From: an uncultured Verrucomicrobiae bacterium
GTDB taxonomy: Bacteria > Verrucomicrobiota > Verrucomicrobiia > Verrucomicrobiales > Akkermansiaceae
Length of the DNA: 21,398 nt
Direction: 5' to 3'
Assembly: GCA_937957985.1 (NCBI GenBank)
Contig: CALGOH010000030.1
Location: 1 to 21,398 of the forward strand
Shown: one piece after another, positions 16,392-21,398 of the stretch
Numbering within the stretch: position 1 is the stretch's first letter
Layout of the letters: every line of letters starts with the position of its first letter
The notes under the pieces: model-generated
What the model saw: only the letters and a program-made list of their open reading frames with translations
Told to the model about the DNA's origin: nothing
Database searches by the model: none
Program-made: the position numbers and the translations under genes

Positions 16392-16802
16392 ATGGCCCTT
16401 CACCTCGAGATCGTCACCCCCGAGAAGACCGTCTTCTCCGGTTCCGTCGGCAACGTCTACCTGCCGGGAGCGAACGGGGAGATGGGCGTCTTGGAGGGTC
16501 ACGCCGCCCTGGTCACCGCCCTGGAGCCCGGCGAGCTGCGCTACGAGAAGGACGGCCAGATCGTCACGCTCGCCGTCGGCAACGGCTTCGCCGAGGTCAC
16601 CCGGGAACGCGTCAATTTCCTCACCGACATGGCGGTCGGCGAGGACGAGATCGACGAGGCCAAGGCCGAAGAGGCGCTCAAGCGCGCCGAGGAGCAGTTG
16701 GCGACGATCAGCCACAGCGCCGACGCCGAGGATCTGAGCCACCTGCGTGCCGTCATCGCCAAGTCGATGGCCCAGCTCAACCTGAAGCGCCGCGGGCGCT
16801 GA
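16392..16802 (+). CDS. atpC: ATP synthase F1 subunit epsilon
   Basis: A 136-residue protein of usual length, part of the rotor foot that links gamma to the c-ring and can inhibit ATP hydrolysis. The N-terminal beta-sandwich is clear (LHLEIVTPEKTVFSGSVGNVYLPGANGEMGVLEGHA). The C-terminal two-helix domain (DEIDEAKAEEALKRAEEQL and DLSHLRAVIAKSMAQLNLKRR) is present, so the inhibitory arm is retained. It follows atpD by 28 bp and ends the atp cluster. Confidence 0.96.
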   Translation: MALHLEIVTPEKTVFSGSVGNVYLPGANGEMGVLEGHAALVTALEPGELRYEKDGQIVTLAVGNGFAEVTRERVNFLTDMAVGEDEIDEAKAEEALKRAEEQLATISHSADAEDLSHLRAVIAKSMAQLNLKRRGR

Positions 16803-16805
16803 CGA

Positions 16806-16899
16806 CGGACCGCGAGCTTCGGCTCGTATCGGCACGGGGAGGGAATGCGAGCTGCCTCCTTCGCCAAGGCTACGGCGCGCCAAGGAAGCTCGCGGTCCG
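16806..16899. repeat. 94-bp element with perfect 15-bp terminal inverted repeats
   Basis: The left arm CGGACCGCGAGCTTC (16806-16820) and right arm GAAGCTCGCGGTCCG (16885-16899) are exact inverse complements around 64 bp. GCGAGCT occurs again at 16847-16853 in the same direction and could replace the left arm in pairing. Size and form resemble a REP/MITE-like palindrome. No coding potential or target-site duplication is evident. Confidence 0.75.
16813..16826 (+). other. UUCG-tetraloop hairpin overlapping the left arm of the palindrome
   Basis: CGAGC-TTCG-GCTCG forms a 5-bp stem with a C(UUCG)G loop, an exceptionally stable RNA tetraloop class. It uses the same bases as the left arm of the 94-bp element, so the local and long-range foldings exclude each other. 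Confidence 0.6.
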
Positions 16900-16917
16900 G
16901 CGAGGCCGCCACTTGTC

Positions 16918-16940
16918 CCACCGCATTCGGTGGTGTATTT
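16918..16940 (+). terminator. Weak terminator-like hairpin before ispG
   Basis: CCACCG-CATT-CGGTGG (16918-16933) forms a 6-bp stem followed by TGTATTT. The T-run is poor, so termination or attenuation ahead of ispG is only possible. Confidence 0.4.
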
Positions 16941-16949
16941 CGTCCTCAC

Positions 16950-18731
16950 ATGCCCGAAGCGCTCCGCTACTGTCCCGATCTGCTCGCCTACACGCGCCGC
17001 CCGACCCGTGAGGTGAAAGTGGCGCACGTCGGCATCGGCGGCGACAACCCGATCCGGGTCCAGTCGATGATCACCTCCGACACGCGGGACACGCCGGCCT
17101 GCGTGAAGGAAATCCTCGAACTGGCCGAGGCCGGTTGCGAAATCGTGCGGGTGACCGCCCAGACACGGAAATACGCGGAGAACCTCGAGAACATCGCCCG
17201 CGAGGTTCGCGCCGCCGGGTGCGACGTGCCGCTGGTGGCCGACATCCATTTCAAGCCCGACGCCGCGCTGGAGGCGGCGAAATGGGTCGAAAAGATCCGC
17301 GTGAATCCCGGCAACTACGCCGACAAGAAGAAGTTCGAGGTGCGCGAGTACAGCGACGTCGAGTACGAGGCGGAGCTGGAGCGGATCCGCGAGCAGTTCG
17401 CGCCGCTGGTGAAGCTGTGCAAGGAGTTGGGCCGGGCGATGCGCATCGGCACCAACCACGGCTCGCTGTCCGACCGCATCATGAACCGCTACGGCGACAC
17501 GCCGCTGGGCATGGTGGAGAGCGCGCTGGAGTTCGCCCGCATCGCGCGGGACCTCGACTACCACAATTTCGTCTTCTCGATGAAGGCCTCGAATCCGAAG
17601 GTGATGATCGAGGCCTACCGCCTGCTGGTCGCACGCCTCGACGCCGAGGGCCCGGACTGGAACTACCCGATGCATGTCGGAGTCACCGAGGCAGGCGACG
17701 GCGAGGACGGCCGGATCAAGAGCGCCATCGGCATCGGCTCGCTGCTCGGCGACGGCATCGGTGACACGATCCGCGTGAGCCTCACCGAGGACGCGGTGCA
17801 CGAGATTCCGGTCGCCCGTGCTCTGGCCGAGCCCTTCGAGGGCAAGCAGGACGAGTCTTCCCCAGGGGCGTTTACCTGCTCCTACGACCCGTTTTCCTAC
17901 GAGAGGCGCCGTAGCTTGGAGATGGAGATCGGCGGCCTCGCTCTCGGAGGCGACCAGCCGATCCGGGTGTTCACCACGCGGGAGAACTGGAACGCGCTGG
18001 CCCACAAGATCGCCAAGCTCGGCGACTACAAGCCGGAGGCGGTGCTGGAAACATCGAGTGCGGCGGCGATCGACCCGCGGGACGATGCCGCGGTCGCGGA
18101 ACTGAACGCCTCGCCGGAACCGAAGCTGGTGACCGTGGCCGACGGCCTCGACCTGCCGGTGGTGGCCGCCTTCCGCATGCTCGCCTTCCGCCTCGATCCC
18201 CGGCACCCGATCCTGCTCAAGGACACGCTCGATCCTCCGACCGGCACCGGTGATTTTCTTGAGGCCCTGCTGACCGGCGCCCGCCGGATCGGTGCCCTGC
18301 TGTGCGACGGCATCGGCGATGCGGTGATCGTCCGCGCCGAAAGCGCGCCGGGCCAGTCGCTGCGCATCGCCTACAACATCCTGCAGGCCGCGGGCGCGCG
18401 CATCTTCAAAACCGACTACGTCGCCTGCCCGAGCTGCGGTCGCACGCTCTTCAACCTGCAGACGACCACCCAGAAGATCCGCGAGGCGACCGGCCATCTC
18501 AAGGGCGTCCGCATCGCGGTGATGGGCTGCATCGTCAACGGCCCCGGTGAGATGGCCGACGCCGACTTCGGCTACGTCGGCGGCGCGCCGGGCAAGATCA
18601 ACCTCTACGTCGGCAAACAGGCGGTGAAGTTCAACATCCCTGCCGACGAGGCGGTCGACCGCCTGATCGACCTGATCCGCGAGCACGGCAGGTGGATCGA
18701 CGCGCCCGAATCGGAGCCCGCCGAGGTCTGA
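16950..18731 (+). CDS. ispG: 4-hydroxy-3-methylbut-2-enyl-diphosphate synthase, long form
   Basis: A 593-residue enzyme that converts MEcPP to HMBPP in the MEP isoprenoid pathway using a [4Fe-4S] cluster. The N-terminal TIM barrel (about 1-290) starts PTREVKVAHVGIGGDNPIRVQSM and contains LVADIHFKP, KIRVNPGNY and GTNHGSLSDR. An extra domain (about 300-475) separates it from the C-terminal iron-sulfur domain, with cluster ligands Cys493 and Cys496 (ACPSCGRTLFN) and Cys527 (MGCIVNGPGE), and conserved Glu534. Short forms have about 370 residues; this three-domain form is known from chlamydiae, Bacteroidetes and plants. The start at 16950 is set by family alignment; the frame runs up to 16845 through the palindromic element. 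Confidence 0.96.
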   Translation: MPEALRYCPDLLAYTRRPTREVKVAHVGIGGDNPIRVQSMITSDTRDTPACVKEILELAEAGCEIVRVTAQTRKYAENLENIAREVRAAGCDVPLVADIHFKPDAALEAAKWVEKIRVNPGNYADKKKFEVREYSDVEYEAELERIREQFAPLVKLCKELGRAMRIGTNHGSLSDRIMNRYGDTPLGMVESALEFARIARDLDYHNFVFSMKASNPKVMIEAYRLLVARLDAEGPDWNYPMHVGVTEAGDGEDGRIKSAIGIGSLLGDGIGDTIRVSLTEDAVHEIPVARALAEPFEGKQDESSPGAFTCSYDPFSYERRRSLEMEIGGLALGGDQPIRVFTTRENWNALAHKIAKLGDYKPEAVLETSSAAAIDPRDDAAVAELNASPEPKLVTVADGLDLPVVAAFRMLAFRLDPRHPILLKDTLDPPTGTGDFLEALLTGARRIGALLCDGIGDAVIVRAESAPGQSLRIAYNILQAAGARIFKTDYVACPSCGRTLFNLQTTTQKIREATGHLKGVRIAVMGCIVNGPGEMADADFGYVGGAPGKINLYVGKQAVKFNIPADEAVDRLIDLIREHGRWIDAPESEPAEV

Positions 18732-18734
18732 GCC

Positions 18735-19013
18735 ATGCCGGACACCGACAGTCTGTTAGAAGAGGATGTGGCGCTTGACCAGCCGTGGAACGTGGTCGTT
18801 TACGACGATCCGGTAAACCTCATGGATTACGTCACCTGGGTCTTCATGAAGGTCCTTTCCCTGCCGAAGCCGGTCGCGGAGAAGCGCATGATGGAGGTCC
18901 ACGAGCAGGGCCGCTCGGTGGTGTGGAACGGCGGGCGCGAGGAGGCCGAGCTTCACACCCAGCAGCTCCAGGCGCATCAGTTGCAGGCGAAGATGGAAAA
19001 ACCCGGCGAATGA
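18735..19013 (+). CDS. clpS: ATP-dependent Clp protease adaptor ClpS
   Basis: A 92-residue adaptor that delivers N-end-rule substrates to the ClpAP/ClpCP protease. WNVVVYDDPVNLMDYVTWVF (residues 18-37) forms the substrate pocket with Asp24 and Asp25, and His56 in MMEVHEQGRS matches the conserved pocket His. Tyr23 replaces the Asn of E. coli ClpS; actinobacterial ClpS has Trp there, and the DDPVNLMxYV wording is also of the actinobacterial type. It begins 3 bp after the ispG stop, with GAGG eight bases upstream, and its stop overlaps the next start (ATGA). Confidence 0.93.
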   Translation: MPDTDSLLEEDVALDQPWNVVVYDDPVNLMDYVTWVFMKVLSLPKPVAEKRMMEVHEQGRSVVWNGGREEAELHTQQLQAHQLQAKMEKPGE

Positions 19014-19468
19014 AGGCGGCGCCGACACTCGATGGACGGATCCGGATCGACCTCGAGGATGCGATGGATCTCGTGGTGCTGCGGGCGATCATCGCCGACG
19101 CTCACGCCCGCGACGACGATCTCGCGTCACGTCTCTCCGCCGGCACCGATCCGGACCTGGCCGAGGATTGGGATGACTACGTGCTGCCGGAGCTTCGCGT
19201 GTCCTTCAACTCGCAGTTGGAGACGATCGTCGGGGCCCTGGCGGAGGTGACGCCGGGCGACACCTTGTTCATCGGCCGGGAGGACGCCGAGGCGTGGTTC
19301 GGCGGTCTGAACCAGGCGCGCCTGGCGCTGGAGGACCGCTACGGCCTGGCCGGGGCGGACGAGGACGCGCAGGATGGCGAGATGAAGTCCGCCGGCATCC
19401 GCAGTCATTTCTATCAGATGCTCCAGGGCATGCTGCTGCACTTCCTCATGAGCGGAGGAAATCCGTGA
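19010..19468 (+). CDS. DUF2017-family protein
   Basis: A 152-residue protein whose ATG overlaps the clpS stop (ATGA), so the two are translationally coupled. The frame is open much further upstream inside clpS, but the internal ATG gives a clean MKAAPTLDGRIRIDLEDAMDLVVLRAI start. EAWFGGLNQARLALEDRYGL near residue 95 matches the WLxxLNDxRLxLGxRLG pattern of DUF2017, a family found beside clpS in Actinobacteria. No enzymatic motif is visible. The family's function is unknown; the coupling suggests a role with ClpS in proteolysis. Its end overlaps the convergent glycosyltransferase by 23 bp. Confidence 0.72.
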   Translation: MKAAPTLDGRIRIDLEDAMDLVVLRAIIADAHARDDDLASRLSAGTDPDLAEDWDDYVLPELRVSFNSQLETIVGALAEVTPGDTLFIGREDAEAWFGGLNQARLALEDRYGLAGADEDAQDGEMKSAGIRSHFYQMLQGMLLHFLMSGGNP

Positions 19469-20333
19469 GCGCGCGCCTCACCGTTTCAACCTCCAGCTCG
19501 GCCTGACAGCGGCCGTCGAGCAGGCAGCGGTCGGCGAAGCACGGGGAGCACTCGACCTTGCGCCGGACCACCGCGTGACGCTTGCCGAGCGGACGCACCA
19601 GATCGGGATCGCCGGGCCCGTAAAGTACGGCGCAGGTCGTACCAAAGGCCCCGGCGACGTGCGGCAGGGAGGCGTCGGCCCCGATCACCCACCCGAACCG
19701 ACGCGCCTCGACGGGGCTCTCGAGGGCGACGACTTCGAGTCCGAGCTTCGCGGCCAGTTGGTCGGCCAAGGGGCCGCCCGCGAGCCGGACCCGGGCGGGA
19801 TCGGGTCCGATGGATTCGAGCAGTTCGAGCCAGCGTGCGAGCGGCCATTCATGATGGCGTCCGAAGTCACTGTCGGGTGCGATCAAGGCGATCCCGGGCT
19901 CCTCCTCTCCCGCGAGAGGTTCGAACCACCGGGCGTCGTGGGGTTCCGCGCCGAGCAGGGCGGCGGTTTCGAGGTAGCGTTGGACCCGGTGTTCCGGCGG
20001 TCCGGGGCGGACGGTCCTCTCCAGCGGGTGGGTGAGTCGTTTTGCGAGGCCCGCCGCGGGCAGGCCGGTGCGATGGGGAATGGCGGCCCGGGCGCAGGCT
20101 TTCGCCGCCGCGCCGTCTTCCCACAGCAAGGCCCGGGGAAGCTTCGGGATGATCTTGGAGAAATCGTCGCCGGCGATGACTTCGCCGCAGTTCGCCGCGC
20201 GCCAGAATGCGGCCTGGCGTGGCTCGCAGAGCAGGGTCACCTCGGCGACGGCCGCCAGCGCGCGCGTCGCGGGCAGCGAGAAGCAGGCGTCCCGCCAGGC
20301 CGACGGCGCCGCGACCAGCAGTGGCTCGGGCAT
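19446..20333 (-). CDS. Family 9 glycosyltransferase (heptosyltransferase-like)
   Basis: A 295-residue GT-B fold protein related to ADP-heptose:LPS heptosyltransferases. The N-terminal domain opens MPEPLLVAAPSAWRDACFSLPATRAL, the usual phosphate-loop-like start. The C-terminal nucleotide-sugar domain has IALIAPDSDFGRHHEWPLARWLELL and GADASLPHVAGAFGTTCAVLYGPGDPDLVRPLG, the family's donor-site signature. It ends with the Cys cluster VECSPCF...DRC...GRC (Cys262, 265, 270, 276) seen in many GT9 proteins. It probably adds a sugar to lipopolysaccharide core at the cytosolic membrane face. It lies 9 bp after the CBM9-like gene and should share its transcript. Confidence 0.88.
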   Translation of the reverse strand: MPEPLLVAAPSAWRDACFSLPATRALAAVAEVTLLCEPRQAAFWRAANCGEVIAGDDFSKIIPKLPRALLWEDGAAAKACARAAIPHRTGLPAAGLAKRLTHPLERTVRPGPPEHRVQRYLETAALLGAEPHDARWFEPLAGEEEPGIALIAPDSDFGRHHEWPLARWLELLESIGPDPARVRLAGGPLADQLAAKLGLEVVALESPVEARRFGWVIGADASLPHVAGAFGTTCAVLYGPGDPDLVRPLGKRHAVVRRKVECSPCFADRCLLDGRCQAELEVETVRRALTDFLRS

Positions 20334-20342
20334 GGGCCGACG

Positions 20343-20975
20343 CTAGTGAGGCGGTCCGCCTCCGGGCAAGCCGCCATCGTGGAAAGCCAGCGGTAGAAAT
20401 GCCGACGGCCGGTGAAAATCCGGATCGCCGTCGTGCGGAGCGGCCGCGCTGAGGAAGCGTTGGTCCGGCGAGTCGAGGATGAAGGTCACGTTGGCCCGGC
20501 TGCGCTCCCCGAAGTCGAGCACCGCTCTCAGGGATTCCAAGGGCAGCGAGATCGCGGCGACCCACGAGCCGTCGGCCGCGGATTCGGCGTGGGTCCGGAC
20601 CTCCGGCCACTCGCGGTCGACGGGTTCCACCCGCTCGCGGGGTGTGGCGAAGAGGGCGCTCCACCAGGCGCCGTTCGGGGCGAGGTTCAGCTCGAGGTAG
20701 GGCTCTCCGGAGGGAGCCGAGATGAAAAGCTCGGCGACGTCATGTCGCCAGAGACCGGCGAGGAATTTCCCCGGCCGCGCCTGGGGATGGGCGAGTGCCG
20801 GACGGCTGCGGCTGGCGACGAACCAGAGCCTTTCGGGATCGACCGCGAGGCTCCAACCCGCGGGAGGATCAACCGGATTTCCGTACCAGTCGGCGGTCAG
20901 TCCGAACAAGGGCAGGTCAAGCGCCCCCCACTCCAGCGGCTGGCGGAAACGGAGCACCGTCAGGGTCGTCGGCAT
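20343..20975 (-). CDS. CBM9-like (carbohydrate-binding family 9-type) domain protein
   Basis: A 210-residue protein from ATG 20975 (MPTTLTVLRF). The frame continues to 21032, but that extension looks unrelated. The core reads WRHDVAELFISAPSGEPYLELNLAPNGAWWSALF, the hallmark of the CBM9-like beta-sandwich family (acid-ELF...YxExNLxPxGxW), and PSAFLPLAFHDGG closes the fold. No signal peptide is visible, which is odd for a carbohydrate-binding fold and suggests a cytosolic location with the glycosyltransferase encoded 9 bp downstream. The ligand is unknown. Confidence 0.75.
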   Translation of the reverse strand: MPTTLTVLRFRQPLEWGALDLPLFGLTADWYGNPVDPPAGWSLAVDPERLWFVASRSRPALAHPQARPGKFLAGLWRHDVAELFISAPSGEPYLELNLAPNGAWWSALFATPRERVEPVDREWPEVRTHAESAADGSWVAAISLPLESLRAVLDFGERSRANVTFILDSPDQRFLSAAAPHDGDPDFHRPSAFLPLAFHDGGLPGGGPPH

Positions 20976-21059
20976 GGGTCTTGCTACGGTCTCGACGGGC
21001 GATGTGGAAAGTCCGCACTCGCTACGGATCAATAAATTGTCGGAAAAACAGAATAACGG

Positions 21060-21096
21060 AATCGCGTATTGCGATTGTCATCATGTACGCTATGAC
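21060..21096. promoter_or_regulatory. Candidate promoter with overlapping palindrome
   Basis: TTGCGA (21069-21074) and TATGAC (21091-21096) are spaced 16 bp apart, ending 13 bp before the ATG at 21110. AATCGC-GTATT-GCGATT (21060-21076) is a perfect 6-bp inverted repeat covering the -35, a natural place for a repressor. The surrounding 134-bp divergent region is clearly A/T-richer than the genes. Confidence 0.4.
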
Positions 21097-21109
21097 CCGC
21101 ACGACCTAA

Positions 21110-21398
21110 ATGGCACGCCGCAGACCCAACCACCTCGGAACGATCGAATACATCGGTCCCCGGCCGCAGAAGCCGCCACGGCGGTCGAATTTCCTGGCTG
21201 GCTGGGTGGTGCTGCTGGTGGCCGCGGGTGCGGTCTATTTCTTCGGCAAGCCGTTTTTGCCACTCCTTCGCGCTCAGCAGGTTGCGCCGACTTCCGAGCG
21301 TGCCGACGCGCTCATCGCCGAACTCCAGCCCTCGGCCTCGATCGGGGACCGGCTCGCCGCCGCCGCGCTCCAGCGCACCCAGTCCTCGGTCACCTACG
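21110..21398 (+). CDS. Probable DUF1287-family membrane-anchored protein (3' end outside window)
   Basis: The first 96 codons of a gene running off the right edge. It opens MARRRPNHLGTIEYIGPRPQ, basic and cytosolic. A single hydrophobic segment follows (FLAGWVVLLVAAGAVYFFG, about residues 37-55), indicating an N-terminal membrane anchor. The last visible stretch, IGDRLAAAALQRTQSSVTY, resembles the start of the DUF1287 domain, which normally continues with a conserved Tyr-Asp-Pro and a Cys-containing catalytic region of NlpC/P60-like fold. That part is not in the window, so the family call is tentative. It is divergent from the CBM9-like gene. Confidence 0.5.
   Translation, partial: MARRRPNHLGTIEYIGPRPQKPPRRSNFLAGWVVLLVAAGAVYFFGKPFLPLLRAQQVAPTSERADALIAELQPSASIGDRLAAAALQRTQSSVTY

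Noticed and set aside
16845..16949. N-terminal extension of ispG
   Set aside because: It would be translated from the palindromic repeat element, and its residues do not match IspG. The ATG at 16950 fits the family.
16266..18686. 806-codon minus-strand open frame opposite atpC and ispG
   Set aside because: It is the complement of conserved atpC and ispG, with biased composition and no family resemblance; it also crosses the palindromic element.

Overview
This window looks like chromosomal DNA from a GC-rich member of the Verrucomicrobiota, probably near Luteolibacter or Haloferula. That placement is an inference. It rests on a secreted Ig-like/TSP3/beta-propeller protein ending in a verrucomicrobial-style C-terminal tail, a long-form IspG, F-type ATP synthase genes that mostly lack Shine-Dalgarno sequences, and spacers built from short repeated words. 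No tRNA, rRNA, CRISPR array or insertion sequence was recognised.

Layout. (1) 3-3506: the 3' part of a very large secreted protein with three Ig-like repeats, calcium-binding TSP3 repeats and a polysaccharide-lyase-like propeller. (2) 3619-4244: a VapBC-type toxin-antitoxin pair. (3) 7496 down to 4260, minus strand: a compact three-gene unit encoding a spermidine-synthase-like protein, a secreted HlyD/RND-type adaptor and a secreted alpha/alpha-toroid protein. (4) 7540-8327: a TM2-domain membrane protein and an HU-family DNA-binding protein, facing each other across a strong shared terminator. (5) 8492-9841: a YaeF/YiiX-like permuted papain-fold hydrolase. (6) 9969-16802: the complete ATP synthase cluster atpBEFHAGDC, without atpI. 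(7) 16950-19468: ispG, clpS and a DUF2017-family gene. (8) 20975 down to 19446, minus strand: a CBM9-like protein followed by a family 9 glycosyltransferase. (9) 21110 to the right edge: the start of a probable DUF1287-family membrane-anchored protein.

The ATP synthase genes encode F0 (a, c, b) and F1 (delta, alpha, gamma, beta, epsilon). The c subunit carries the essential Glu but lacks the Na+-type ligands, so proton coupling is expected. ispG belongs to the MEP isoprenoid pathway. clpS is the N-end-rule adaptor of the Clp protease.

The most unusual structure lies between the genes. The atpG-atpD spacer starts right after the atpG stop with five in-register heptamers (consensus AGTGATC). 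It ends just before the atpD start with six heptamers of the inverse-complement family (consensus TGATCAC). The atpA-atpG spacer shows the same plan with other words (TTGG-rich left, CCAA-rich right). The atpC-ispG gap holds a 94-bp element bounded by perfect 15-bp inverted repeats with mutually exclusive foldings. These spacers are the best candidates for an undescribed repeat or RNA-level control system.
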